From Xanthomonas sp. Leaf131 (GTDB lineage Bacteria > Pseudomonadota > Gammaproteobacteria > Xanthomonadales > Xanthomonadaceae): a DNA stretch of 64,000 bases. The notes under the pieces were generated by a model, which saw nothing but the letters and a program-made list of their open reading frames with translations, did no database searches and was not told the origin of the DNA. Of the stretch, positions 38,677 to 47,806 are shown in pieces. Where the stretch lies: assembly GCF_001423495.1 (NCBI RefSeq), contig NZ_LMOG01000002.1, positions 149,543 to 213,542 on the forward strand, written 5' to 3'. How positions within the stretch are numbered: position 1 is the stretch's first letter; every line of letters starts with the position of its first letter. A program made the position numbers and the translations under genes.

Positions 38677-40263
38677 TTGAACACCAACGCCCCTCCCCTG
38701 CCCGCCGACGACCTGCCCCTCACCGATCGCCTGCGCGTGGCGCTGGACCTGCTGGAGGCCATCGAGGCCGACCGCAGCGTGCTCGACGCGCTGCCCGAGG
38801 CCGACCGCGTGCGGCTGCATCAGGTGGTGGCCAAGGTCTATCACCCCGAGCCGAAGGCACGGCGGCAGCTGCTCAAACAACGCGAGCGCGAGCGGCATCA
38901 GGAGAAGGTGCGCAAGGCCGAGGCGCTACTCGAACAGCGTGGCATCCGCGCACTGCGGCGCAAACCGGTGTTCAGCACGCCGAACGTCTTCCCGCCACAT
39001 GCCGCCGGCCTGCACGACGCGCACAACGGCGAGAACGCCGCTGCCGCGCCGGAGCCCACGCATTCGCCGGAGCTGCGCCACTGCTATGTATGCAAGCAGA
39101 AGTTCACCCAGCTGCATCATTTCTACGACCAGATGTGCCCGGCCTGCGCCGAGCTGAATTTCTTCAAGCGCACCGAAACCGCCGATCTGCGCGGGCGCGT
39201 GGCGCTGCTGACCGGCGGCCGGGTCAAGATCGGCTATCAGGCCGGTTTGAAGTTGCTGCGCGCCGGTGCCGAGCTGATCGTCACCACGCGTTTCCCGCGC
39301 GATTCGGCTGCGCGGTATGCGCAGGAACCGGACTTCGCAGAGTGGGGCCATCGTGTGCAGATCTTCGGCCTGGATCTGCGCCACACGCCCAGCGTGGAAG
39401 CGTTCTGCAGCCAGCTGCTGGCCACCCGCGACCGCCTGGACTTCATCATCAACAACGCCTGCCAGACCGTGCGCCGGCCGCCGCAGTTCTACGCGCACAT
39501 GATGGCCGGCGAAACCGCCGCGCTGCATGAGTTGCCGGAAACCGTGCGCAACCTGGTCGGCCATTACGAAGGCCTGCGCACGCCAGAGTTACTACGCGAT
39601 GCCTCGGCGATGGCGCTGCCGGCCGTGCATGGTCGCGGCCTGGACGGCGCCGATGGGCTCACCCGCGCCGCCGAGCTGTCGCAAGTGGCGTTGCTGGACG
39701 ACGAACTGGTCGGTCAGCAGCATCTGTTCCCGGATGGACGGCTGGATCAGGATCTGCAGCAGGTCGACTTGCGCGGCCGCAATTCCTGGCGCCTGCTGAT
39801 GGCCGAAGTGCCGTCGGTCGAGCTGCTGGAAACGCAACTGGTCAACGCCATCGCGCCCTTCATCATCAACGCGCGCCTGAAGCCGCTGATGCTGCGCACA
39901 CCCGAGCGCGACAAACACATCGTCAACGTCTCGGCGATGGAAGGGCAGTTCTACCGCAACTTCAAGACCACCCGTCACCCGCATACCAACATGGCAAAGG
40001 CCGCGTTGAACATGATGACGCGCACCTCGGCGGCCGATTATCAAAACGACGGCATCCACATGAACAGCGTCGACACCGGCTGGGTGACCGACGAGGATCC
40101 GGCCGACATCGCCGCGCTCAAGGTGCAGCAGGAACGCTTCCACCCGCCGCTGGACATCGTCGACGGCGCCGCGCGCATCGTCGACCCGATCATCCACGGC
40201 GCCAACACCGGCGAGCATGTGTGGGGGCAGTTCTTGAAGGACTATGCGCCGACGGATTGGTGA
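38677..40263 (+). CDS. Zinc-ribbon short-chain dehydrogenase/reductase
   Basis: 528-residue protein. The likely start is TTG 38677 (NTNAPPLPADD); the upstream open frame is not protein-like. An N-terminal charged helical region (about 1-110) is followed by a zinc ribbon, CYVCKQKF...MCPACAEL, and then an SDR Rossmann domain: GRVALLTGGRVKIGYQAGLKLLRAGAELIVTTRFP (nucleotide binding), FIINNACQT and a late catalytic region with SAMEGQFYRNFKTTRHPHTNMAKAAL (Ser, Tyr and Lys candidates). Zinc-ribbon SDRs are widespread but poorly characterised. No operon partner. Confidence 0.78.
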   Translation: MNTNAPPLPADDLPLTDRLRVALDLLEAIEADRSVLDALPEADRVRLHQVVAKVYHPEPKARRQLLKQRERERHQEKVRKAEALLEQRGIRALRRKPVFSTPNVFPPHAAGLHDAHNGENAAAAPEPTHSPELRHCYVCKQKFTQLHHFYDQMCPACAELNFFKRTETADLRGRVALLTGGRVKIGYQAGLKLLRAGAELIVTTRFPRDSAARYAQEPDFAEWGHRVQIFGLDLRHTPSVEAFCSQLLATRDRLDFIINNACQTVRRPPQFYAHMMAGETAALHELPETVRNLVGHYEGLRTPELLRDASAMALPAVHGRGLDGADGLTRAAELSQVALLDDELVGQQHLFPDGRLDQDLQQVDLRGRNSWRLLMAEVPSVELLETQLVNAIAPFIINARLKPLMLRTPERDKHIVNVSAMEGQFYRNFKTTRHPHTNMAKAALNMMTRTSAADYQNDGIHMNSVDTGWVTDEDPADIAALKVQQERFHPPLDIVDGAARIVDPIIHGANTGEHVWGQFLKDYAPTDW

Positions 40264-40269
40264 GTGGTT

Positions 40270-41190
40270 TTAGTAGCCAAGTGCCTCTAAAGAAGGCGCC
40301 AGCGGTGCAAAACGCGCACCGCTGAAATCGTGCAGCAACCGGAAGACCTGTTCGCCCTCCTGGGGATAACGCCGGAAGTCGCTCTTGCTCAGCCGATACA
40401 GGCAACCCGCACGTGCAAACACCAGGTCGCCCCGGTCCCAGTCGGCCCAATCGGTGCCGGGCAAGTCCACCAGCACGGCGCCCTCGCGATCCAGCACGCG
40501 GTGATCCAGCGCGTACCAGGCATCGTTGCGGGTCCCCACGGCATGCAACGACGATTGCAGTCGACGCCCGCCACTGCCGTCCTTCTCCCACACGCGCGGC
40601 CGCGCGAAGCGATAAAGCACTCCACTTCGCAAACCACCACGTTGGCCCTCGCCGGCGTCGATCGTTCGCCAGCCATCGCGCTGCCGCAGCATGCTGTCGA
40701 TCGGCTCGTCTTCGCCACCGCCAGACCATTGCCCGAACGGCCGCACCGTCATCCCCTGCTTCAGGCCGAAGCCGGTCGGCAGCGGAAACGGCTCGCGGCC
40801 GGCCTGCGGGCGATGATTCAACAGCAGCGTCTGCTCGTCCTCAAACGCACCACCACCACCCCACGCGTCCCCCTTGGGCCACAGCGCCAGGGCGGTGAAG
40901 AACGGCGGGCGCGACAGCGCGGTCCAGGTTCCAAAATCGCCCTTGTGCTTGGCCGCGAAATACACCAGCAGCCGCCCCGACGGCGACAGATCGCAACGCC
41001 GCTCGTAGATGCGGCCCTTGAACCATTGCCCGTGCTCGAAGGTATCGGTGCGTAAATCCCAGCCGATCAACTGCACCTGCTTGCTGGGCCCGCGCCGGAA
41101 GATCACGCCGGTTCCACCGTCGCGTGCCAGCAGCGCATACAGCCGCGTGGCTGGGGTAAACCTGTCTTCCATCTGCGATGTTGATTGCAT
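40270..41190 (-). CDS. Conserved protein of unknown function
   Basis: 306-residue soluble protein. GGAGG lies six bases before ATG 41190 (MQSTSQMEDRF), which sets the start over an ATG at 41196 that abuts the ribosome site. It contains repeated W/R-rich strands such as WDLRTDTFEHGQWFKGRIYERRCDLSPSGRLLVYFAAK and ends with FRLLHDFSGARFAPL; a beta-propeller is plausible. No family recognised. It converges on the SDR gene, with seven bases between their stops. Confidence 0.6.
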   Translation of the reverse strand: MQSTSQMEDRFTPATRLYALLARDGGTGVIFRRGPSKQVQLIGWDLRTDTFEHGQWFKGRIYERRCDLSPSGRLLVYFAAKHKGDFGTWTALSRPPFFTALALWPKGDAWGGGGAFEDEQTLLLNHRPQAGREPFPLPTGFGLKQGMTVRPFGQWSGGGEDEPIDSMLRQRDGWRTIDAGEGQRGGLRSGVLYRFARPRVWEKDGSGGRRLQSSLHAVGTRNDAWYALDHRVLDREGAVLVDLPGTDWADWDRGDLVFARAGCLYRLSKSDFRRYPQEGEQVFRLLHDFSGARFAPLAPSLEALGY

Positions 41191-41454
41191 CTGCATCCTC
41201 CGTGGATTGACCTTGCTCCCGCACCAATGCAGTTCAGCCACATCCGGCTGCAGGCAGCATGTAGCGCAGCCACAGCCCGGTCGTGCCGATTATCGAGCCC
41301 AGGCAACAGAGCGCAAGATCTCCGGTGCAGGCATGCCGAGGTCGCGCCCTGGTGTGTCGCTCGCGCGTTGCCTGCTGCCGGGCACTGATCCCCTCGCGCG
41401 TTATCCTTTGCACCGCAAGCAGCTGTCTCTTCCGCCTTCTGCGAGGAACCGCAC

Positions 41455-43626
41455 CTGAGCAAGGTCACCCGTCGTCAGTTTCTCGAAGCCGGCATCGTCG
41501 CCCTGGGCACAGCAGGCATGCTCGGTGCCTGCGCCAAGCAGGACACCGCCCTGCACACACGCTGGGCCCGGTGGCAGGCGAAATGGCGCTGGATGGAAGC
41601 CATCGCCCGCAAGCGCCACTGGCAGGTGACGCCGCTGCGGATCGCCCCGCCTGCGACCGAGCGTCAGCTGCTATCGCTAGAACGCCGTCACCACATGCCA
41701 ATTCCGACACAACTGCGTCGCGTCCTGCGCGAGCTGTCGGCGGAGGTGAGCTTCGGCTGGTACGTGCCCTCGCATCTGCGCGCGATGGAACAGCAAGACC
41801 TGCCGTCCATGAGCTGCAACCGCGACGCGGTGTGGAGCGTGACCCATATCGACACGATGGCCCTGCCCGTCTTTCTGGACTGGAAGCAGGACCTCGCCAC
41901 GCGCGACCTGTCTGAAGCACCCAACAGTCCCGCATTGTGGGAACACCAGTTCGCCTTTTACACCCTCATCAATGGCGACTGGCTGACCATCGACACCACG
42001 CATGGGGATCCGGCCAGACAACCGGTGCGCTATTTCTCGCACGAACTGGAAATGCTGCACGGCCTGGCGCTGGCGCCGAATTTCTTCAGCTTCATCACCC
42101 AGATGTCGGCGCTGGGCATGGCCGGCACCGAATGGGCCTCGTGGATGCGCTTCGGCAATGGCCAGAAAAACGACACGTTCTACCTCGACGCCGGCAGCGA
42201 GGGCGCCAAGGCGTGGCTGGCCTGGCTACAGCGCGACCCGGCACAACCCGACAACGACACGCCGCCAGTGCCGGTAGTGGAGCGCAGTGCGGCCGATCGC
42301 GCATTGCTGGAGGCGGCACGCGCCAATTCGCTCGTCGGTATCGAGGCGGCATTGCTGGCAGGCGCCGTGCCCGACTGCACGCCGGACAGCGACTGGCTGA
42401 GCGAGCACATCGCATCCGATCAGGAATTTTCCACCGCCATCCATTACGCCACCCGGCACGACAACACGGCCATGATCGCGCGCCTACTCAAGGCCGGCGC
42501 AACGCTCAACACGCGGCTGCTACCGCTCAATACCGCGGTCAAACACAGCACGCTGGCCACCGTGCGCTGGCTCATCGCCAACGGCGCACGCGTCGACGGC
42601 TGGGCGAATCAGCGCTATTGGCCGCTGCACGATCTGGTGGTCACCCGCGGCCCGATCGCCGCGATGACGCGCGCCCAATACCGACAGCACCTGATCGACA
42701 GCCTCAGCATCGGCAACCTCGACTCGCTGGATGCCATGATCGCCCAAGCCAAGGACGCACAGACCCGCGCGCGCTACCGCGCCGCCAAGCGCGCCCTGCA
42801 GCAGGCCAGCCAGGAGGCGGTGAGAGACGTCGACAGCAAGCTGCGCAACCACCTCAGCCTGCAGGACTATCTGGACATGCTGGAGGCACTGCTGGACGCC
42901 GGCGCGGACCCGGACGCACGCTGGGACAACGGCACCACCATGCTCAGCTGGGGCGGTGTGACCACCGCACGCGTGCTGCTGGCACACGGCGCCGATCCCA
43001 ACGTGCGCGACATCCACGGCACCACGCCGCTGCACACCGCCAGTACCGGCGAAAAGGTGCGCGTGCTGGTCGCCGGCGGCGCCGACATCAACGCACAGGC
43101 CATCGCACAGCACCCCGACGACTCGCTGCACTACACCCCGCTGCAATCGGCCCTGCTGTCGCACACGCTCGACGGCGACAGCCCCATCACCGCGCTGCTG
43201 GAGCTGGACGCGGACGCCACCCGCACCGCGGCCGATGGGCGTTCGTCGCTGGCCTATTGTTTCCAGCCAGACCTGGTGCGCCTGATCATGGCCACGGGGC
43301 TGGATCCGCTCGCCCTGCAACCAGGCCAGCAAACCCTGTTGCATAACCTCACCTCCCGTCACTGGTTACCGCGCCACACGTTTCCGAAGGAAGTGGCCTT
43401 TCTGGATTTTCTGCTGAGCCTGGGCATCGACATCAACGCACGTGACGCCAGGGGCCGCACCCTGCTGCATTACGCCGCCGAACAGGAAAGCAATGACGAG
43501 AGCGCGCCCAATTACGCGCTTGTCCTGGCCAGGGGCGCAGACAAGACCATCAAGGACAACGATGGCAAGCGCGCCGTTGATCTGTTTGCCGCCTCGTTGC
43601 AGACGGTGCGCGCGGCGTTGCAGTAA
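41455..43626 (+). CDS. Tat-exported lipoprotein with ankyrin repeats, apparent CTG start
   Basis: 723-residue protein if translation starts at CTG 41455, which is six bases after GAGGAA. That start gives SKVTRRQFLEAGIVALGTAG ending in lipobox LGAC, a twin-arginine lipoprotein signal; the first ATG (41518) would remove all of it. Residues about 30-280 are an unrecognised domain resembling SMI1-type alpha/beta proteins in places (SLERRHHMPIPTQLRRVL, LPVFLDWKQ). From about 300 there are ankyrin repeats (DIHGTTPLHTASTGEKVRVLVAGGADIN, DARGRTLLHYAAEQ). Its role is unknown; protein binding in the periplasm or at a membrane is expected. Confidence 0.75.
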   Translation: MSKVTRRQFLEAGIVALGTAGMLGACAKQDTALHTRWARWQAKWRWMEAIARKRHWQVTPLRIAPPATERQLLSLERRHHMPIPTQLRRVLRELSAEVSFGWYVPSHLRAMEQQDLPSMSCNRDAVWSVTHIDTMALPVFLDWKQDLATRDLSEAPNSPALWEHQFAFYTLINGDWLTIDTTHGDPARQPVRYFSHELEMLHGLALAPNFFSFITQMSALGMAGTEWASWMRFGNGQKNDTFYLDAGSEGAKAWLAWLQRDPAQPDNDTPPVPVVERSAADRALLEAARANSLVGIEAALLAGAVPDCTPDSDWLSEHIASDQEFSTAIHYATRHDNTAMIARLLKAGATLNTRLLPLNTAVKHSTLATVRWLIANGARVDGWANQRYWPLHDLVVTRGPIAAMTRAQYRQHLIDSLSIGNLDSLDAMIAQAKDAQTRARYRAAKRALQQASQEAVRDVDSKLRNHLSLQDYLDMLEALLDAGADPDARWDNGTTMLSWGGVTTARVLLAHGADPNVRDIHGTTPLHTASTGEKVRVLVAGGADINAQAIAQHPDDSLHYTPLQSALLSHTLDGDSPITALLELDADATRTAADGRSSLAYCFQPDLVRLIMATGLDPLALQPGQQTLLHNLTSRHWLPRHTFPKEVAFLDFLLSLGIDINARDARGRTLLHYAAEQESNDESAPNYALVLARGADKTIKDNDGKRAVDLFAASLQTVRAALQ

Positions 43627-43873
43627 CGATCCTAGGGCGCCGCCACGCGTGACGCGCACGCATCGCTTTCGACGCGCTGCAATTTACACCGGGCAGATCC
43701 CTGCAATTGCCCCGATGCCCTTCGCCGCAGGCGCAGAAGTGCCATCGCGGCAGACATGCCTGTAACGCTATACATCGCTTTTATCCAGCGGATGGAACCA
43801 CGCGCAGCGTCATCTTCCGCCCATCCGCATTCCGGGTACGATCAGCCATCGTGCGCAGATAAGGACTTCAGCG

Positions 43874-44512
43874 ATGAGTGCGAGCCACTCCAAGAGTGCA
43901 TTGGTCTATGCGCAAGTCAGGCGCGCCCTGCAATCCGGTAGCTATCTGCCCGGCCAGCGGATCGATCCCGCCAGGCTTGCCGCCGAATGCAACACCAGCC
44001 CCACCCCGGTGCGTTTCGCGTTGTATCGCCTGGTCGGCGAAGGCTTGGTGGCCGACCACGCGCGCTATGGCTTGCAGGTTCCATTGCTCACCGAAGTCGC
44101 CTTACGCGATCTCTACGACTGGATGGAGCGCCTGCTGCTGATGGCCTGCGCTCTCGGCATCGCACCGACCACACGCACGCTCGCGGTATCGGAATCGATC
44201 ACCGCACAGGACGATGTGGTGAAGCAGACCTGGAAGCTGTTCGACGCGATCGCGCGTGCCACCGGTCATTGGTCGCTGCACCATGCCGTCAGGCAGACCA
44301 ACGACCGCCTGGCGCCGATCCGGCGCGCCAAGCAAGGCGTTTTCGACACGCCCGAGATGCTGGACCAGGAGCTTTCAGAGCTCGATCAGCATTGGCAACA
44401 GCGCGACTTCATCGCGCTGCGAACGGCACTGCAGAGCTATCACGCACGACGCAAGCAGGCCGTGCCGCGCATCGTCGCCGTATTGAACGAACGTAGCCAG
44501 TACACACGCTAG
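43874..44512 (+). CDS. GntR-family transcriptional regulator
   Basis: 212-residue protein. YAQVRRALQSGSYLPGQRIDPARLAAECNTSPTPVRFALYRLVGEGLV is the GntR winged helix (FadR-like), and the C-terminal helical part (TRTLAVSESITAQDDVVKQTWKLFDAIARATG) resembles an FCD-like ligand domain. Start ATG 43874 with AAGGAC upstream. It is the gene just before the lasso precursors and is read in the same direction, so it is a candidate regulator of that cluster, though no binding site is evident. Confidence 0.8.
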   Translation: MSASHSKSALVYAQVRRALQSGSYLPGQRIDPARLAAECNTSPTPVRFALYRLVGEGLVADHARYGLQVPLLTEVALRDLYDWMERLLLMACALGIAPTTRTLAVSESITAQDDVVKQTWKLFDAIARATGHWSLHHAVRQTNDRLAPIRRAKQGVFDTPEMLDQELSELDQHWQQRDFIALRTALQSYHARRKQAVPRIVAVLNERSQYTR

Positions 44513-44607
44513 CGCGTCGGTCTACTGCATTGCGCTGTGACGCATGCAGCGTGGCTGGATTGTCAGGCAGCGGTGCTGCGGGGCTAACGCCAATACCAAT
44601 GGGCAAT

Positions 44608-44637
44608 GGCAAGGCAAGGCAAGGCAAGGCAAGGCAA
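44608..44637. repeat. (GGCAA)6 simple repeat upstream of lasso precursor
   Basis: Six perfect tandem copies of the pentanucleotide GGCAA, in the 306-base gap between the GntR-type gene and the first lasso precursor. The array starts about 210 bases before the precursor start. Repeats of this kind often change length by slippage, so it could alter spacing in the upstream region. No other feature is seen in the gap. Confidence 0.85.
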
Positions 44638-44818
44638 TCCTGCTGCGCCATTGAGTGCTGAGCAAGCAGTTCAATCAGGAAATCCCGCCCATTCTGGATG
44701 GCGATCACAGACCAGATTTAATTACCGGTATGTAACGCGCTAATCATTTGAAAATCAGAATCGTCGCTTTTTACGCTGTGCCTGTCATGGATCCCCATGA
44801 CGCACTCAGGAGACAGCG

Positions 44819-44962
44819 ATGAACACCAACAGTAACAACAGCTACAGCGATGTATCCGACGAAATCACGGTTCTCGGCGTTGCCAGCACGGACACCAAGG
44901 GTGGCCCGCTCGCTGGCGAAGAGATCGGGGGTTTCAACGTTCCCGGCATTTCCGAAGAGTGA
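44819..44962 (+). CDS. Lasso-peptide precursor A1 (xanthomonin I-type core)
   Basis: 47-residue precursor starting at ATG 44819 with AGGAGA upstream. The 27-residue leader ends VLGVASTDTK, with the conserved Thr at position -2. The core GGPLAGEEIGGFNVPGISEE can close a seven-residue ring from Gly1 to Glu7, the xanthomonin signature. As I recall, it has the same sequence as xanthomonin I of X. gardneri, whose mature form is trimmed after the GFNVPG. The gene is too short for most automatic gene calls. Confidence 0.92.
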   Translation: MNTNSNNSYSDVSDEITVLGVASTDTKGGPLAGEEIGGFNVPGISEE

Positions 44963-45011
44963 ACCCGAGGCGCGCCCAGGCGCGCACCTGCCCCAATCAG
45001 GAGCAAGCACC

Positions 45012-45161
45012 ATGGAGACGACCCGTAAAGATCCACCTTGCAGCACTCCACCGGACCAGGCACTCATCCTGCTCGGTGTCGCAAGCCGCGACACGCAGGG
45101 TGGGCCGCTTGCCGGCGAAGAAATGGGCGGCACGACAACGTTGGGTATCAGCGCAGACTGA
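45012..45161 (+). CDS. Lasso-peptide precursor A2 (xanthomonin II-type variant)
   Basis: 49-residue precursor starting at ATG 45012, with AGGAG upstream, 49 bases after A1. Leader ends ILLGVASRDTQ, again with Thr at -2. Core GGPLAGEEMGGTTTLGISAD can form the Gly1-Glu7 ring. From memory, xanthomonin II has GGITT where this has GGTTT, so position 12 and the C-terminal tail are probably different. The leader has Cys and several Pro residues not found in A1. Confidence 0.92.
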   Translation: METTRKDPPCSTPPDQALILLGVASRDTQGGPLAGEEMGGTTTLGISAD

Positions 45162-45280
45162 CAGCAGCCTGTCTGCACCTGCGCTCAGCGCGTCAGGTGG
45201 TGCCAGCCACTCCGTGCCAGGACGGAGCGCGACAGCAGCGGCTCGGCTGCAACCGCGTTCGCACCGGCAACCCAACCACC

Positions 45281-45311
45281 GAGGCGCATCTGGACGGTGC
45301 GCCTCTTCTTT
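45281..45311 (+). terminator. Hairpin and T-tract between precursor A2 and gene B
   Basis: Perfect eight-base stem GAGGCGCA / TGCGCCTC with a nine-base loop, followed directly by TTCTTT. It lies 120 bases after A2 and 16 bases before the B start, so it should stop most transcripts after the precursors and let a minority through to B and C. It could also mask the B ribosome site. Confidence 0.7.
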
Positions 45312-45326
45312 CGCCGGGACAACGCC

Positions 45327-46001
45327 ATGCACAACCACACCTTGCGCGACGATCTGTCGTTCTGCCGGATTGGCGAGCAGCTTGTCTTTCTCGATATTGG
45401 CACCGACCGCTATTTTCGTCTCCCCGGCGCCCTGGAACACACCATGCTCGCCTACCTGGCGCAGGACCCGGTGTCGGAGCTGGAGATCAGCGGCCTTGTC
45501 GAACGCGGCCTGCTGGTGGAACGCTCGCAAGCCACCGCCGGCCCACAGCCTTCCATCATGCCCGTCGCGCGTAGCGCGATGGAGACCTCCACACCGGCAC
45601 GACAACCGCGCTTATTCGAATTTTTTGAGGTGCTGGCGCTCGTGCTGTCCACACGCCTGGCGTTGAAGCGCACTGCGCTCAGCAAGATACTCGGCAGCCT
45701 CTCCGCTGGAGCACAGCGCAAACGGGCGCAGCAAAGCTCGGTCGCCCGGCTCGAGCAACGGCTCACCGAAGCGGCATCGGTCTTCCGGCACGCACGCGTG
45801 TGGGTGCCGGTCGAGATGCGCTGCCTGCTCGATTCGGTCGCGTTGGCCAGATTCCTGCATAGGCGCCAGCTCGATGCCCGGATAGTCTTCGGCGTCGCGC
45901 TCGATCCGTTTTCGGCGCATTGCTGGGTACAGGCGGGCGATCTGGTCCTGAACGACACGGTTGGAAACGTCCACGCGCATACGCCCATCCGGGTGGTGTG
46001 A
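45327..46001 (+). CDS. Lasso-peptide B protein: RRE fused to leader peptidase
   Basis: 224-residue protein with the two B functions fused. Residues about 1-75 resemble the PqqD-like recognition element (LSFCRIGEQLVFLDIGTDRYFRLPGALE) that binds the leader. The C-terminal transglutaminase-like cysteine protease has MRCLLDSVALARFLHRRQLDARIVFGVALDPFSAHCWVQAGDLVLND, with the Cys, His and Asp triad, and cuts the leader off. Start ATG 45327 follows GGGA. The stop overlaps the C gene start (TGATG), so the two are translationally coupled. Confidence 0.9.
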   Translation: MHNHTLRDDLSFCRIGEQLVFLDIGTDRYFRLPGALEHTMLAYLAQDPVSELEISGLVERGLLVERSQATAGPQPSIMPVARSAMETSTPARQPRLFEFFEVLALVLSTRLALKRTALSKILGSLSAGAQRKRAQQSSVARLEQRLTEAASVFRHARVWVPVEMRCLLDSVALARFLHRRQLDARIVFGVALDPFSAHCWVQAGDLVLNDTVGNVHAHTPIRVV

Positions 46002-47734
46002 TGTACCGCTACATCGCCTTGCTCAATCATCCGCAGACGCACCGCGATGGCGACCGCGCCGGTGTCGATGAGGCGCTGCGACAGATCGGGCTGTTTCCAC
46101 GGCAACGCGCTGAATGCATCGATCTGTATGCATCAGACGACACGCCCGTGCTCGACATGCCTGGTGGTGGCTTACTGATCGGCCATGTCTTTTCGCGGCG
46201 CGACAATACCCCCTTGGTGGACGGCGCATCGCTGCAGGCGTTGTCGGCAGCACAGCGTACGCGGCACCTGATCGATGCACACTGGGGCGAGTACCTGCTG
46301 TTGCACGCACCACATGAGGACCCGGGCACTGTCACCCTCATGCGTGAGCCTTCCGGCGGCGTGGCATGCGTCTACGCGCTACAGCATGGCTTCATCACCT
46401 CAGACATCTCGATCGCCACGCATGCCGGTGTGTACACGCGTGAGATCGATTGGGACGCCATCGCCCATCATCTGCACTACCCGCACCTCAAGACCGAGCG
46501 CACCGGGCTTGTCGGCGTGCGCGAATTGCTGCCGGGCAGCCAGCTGTGTCTCCAGCCCAACCGCAGCAGTGTCGAACAAGTCTGGACCCCTTGGGATTTC
46601 GTCGCAGCACCGCAGCGCCGGCACGACCCATTCGCCGCACAGGCGCAGGTACGTCAGGCGGTGGCATCCAGCGTCATGTGTTGGGCGCAGACCGATGCGT
46701 CTGTGCTGCTGGAACTCTCTGGCGGTCTGGACTCGTCCATCCTCGCCGCGTGCCTGAAAGACACCACAGCGCGCGTGGCGTGTTGCAACCTGGTCACGCC
46801 GGTACCCGGTGCCGACGAGCGGCACTATGCCCGGCAGATGAGTGACTTGTTGGGCACCGAGCTGATCGTGCGGACACTCGGGTTCGACGTTGCGCCGGTC
46901 GATTTCGCACCGCCGCCCCATGCGGTCGCGCCCAGCACCTGGTTTCTACAGCATGCCTCCAACGCATTGAAGGAGACCATCGCCGAGCAGCTCGCCGTCA
47001 GCAGTTTCTTTTCCGGCGGTGGTGGCGACACCGTGTTCTGCAACACCAGAACCGCCGCGCCTGCCGCAGATGCCTTCCGCGCAGGCGGCCTGCGCGCCGG
47101 CTTAACCGCAATCCATGCGCTTGCCGAGCTGCATCAATGCACGCTCTGGAAAGCAGGCAGGTTGACGATGAAGAAACTCCTCGCCAAGGCCGGCCCGCCG
47201 CGCAAGCCGGAGCGATCGTTTCTGCCAAGCATGCAGGCTGAGGTTCGGTTGCAATCGCATCCCTGGTTCGAGGCCCCGCCCGGCAGCCTGCCCGGCGACC
47301 GCGAACGCATCTTCGATCTGGCCGGCACCCAGGTGTTCCGCGATGGATTGGCACGCAGCGCGTCATGGCACCTGCGCATGCCGCTGCTGTCGCAACCGGT
47401 GGTGGAAGCCTGCCTGAACGTGCCGAGCTGGATGTGGATCGACGGCGGCCGCAATCGCGCGGTGGCCCGCAATGCGTTTGCCGAGGTGCTGCCTGCGCAG
47501 ATCCTGCACCGCCGCAGCAAAGGCACCTTCATGAGCTATTCCGGCGCGGTCTATCGTCAGGGCAGGCAGCAGATCCGCGATTATCTGCTGCATGGTCGAC
47601 TCGAAAGCCAGGGGCTGCTGGATGCCGATGCGCTGCGCCACCATTTCAACCACACGTTGGCCGACGGCGACCACAGCGTCATGCGCATCTTCGATCTGTG
47701 TGCGGTCGAGAACTGGGTCCGTCATCAAGGCTGA
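46001..47734 (+). CDS. Lasso cyclase C (asparagine-synthetase-like)
   Basis: 577-residue enzyme. It begins MYRYIALLNHPQTHRDGDR and has a glutaminase-like N-terminal region and a C-terminal ATP-pyrophosphatase domain with PP-loop LSGGLDSSILA near residue 240, and SFFSGGGGDTVFCN. These match lasso-peptide C proteins, which adenylate the ring Glu and join it to Gly1. Its ATG lies in the overlap with the B stop, forming one B-C transcription unit. The stop is followed by 72 bases and the converging isopeptidase gene. Confidence 0.92.
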   Translation: MYRYIALLNHPQTHRDGDRAGVDEALRQIGLFPRQRAECIDLYASDDTPVLDMPGGGLLIGHVFSRRDNTPLVDGASLQALSAAQRTRHLIDAHWGEYLLLHAPHEDPGTVTLMREPSGGVACVYALQHGFITSDISIATHAGVYTREIDWDAIAHHLHYPHLKTERTGLVGVRELLPGSQLCLQPNRSSVEQVWTPWDFVAAPQRRHDPFAAQAQVRQAVASSVMCWAQTDASVLLELSGGLDSSILAACLKDTTARVACCNLVTPVPGADERHYARQMSDLLGTELIVRTLGFDVAPVDFAPPPHAVAPSTWFLQHASNALKETIAEQLAVSSFFSGGGGDTVFCNTRTAAPAADAFRAGGLRAGLTAIHALAELHQCTLWKAGRLTMKKLLAKAGPPRKPERSFLPSMQAEVRLQSHPWFEAPPGSLPGDRERIFDLAGTQVFRDGLARSASWHLRMPLLSQPVVEACLNVPSWMWIDGGRNRAVARNAFAEVLPAQILHRRSKGTFMSYSGAVYRQGRQQIRDYLLHGRLESQGLLDADALRHHFNHTLADGDHSVMRIFDLCAVENWVRHQG

Positions 47735-47806
47735 TGTTGCCTGCGCTGCGTGGAAGCCTGCCGTGTGCGTGGCAACGTGTGCCACGCGCAAACGGCATCA
47801 CGCACG

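Noticed and set aside
33536..41190. Shared MQSTS N-termini of the two unknown proteins at 33.5 and 41.2 kb
   Set aside because: The similarity ends after five residues and the rest is unrelated, so common origin is not supported.
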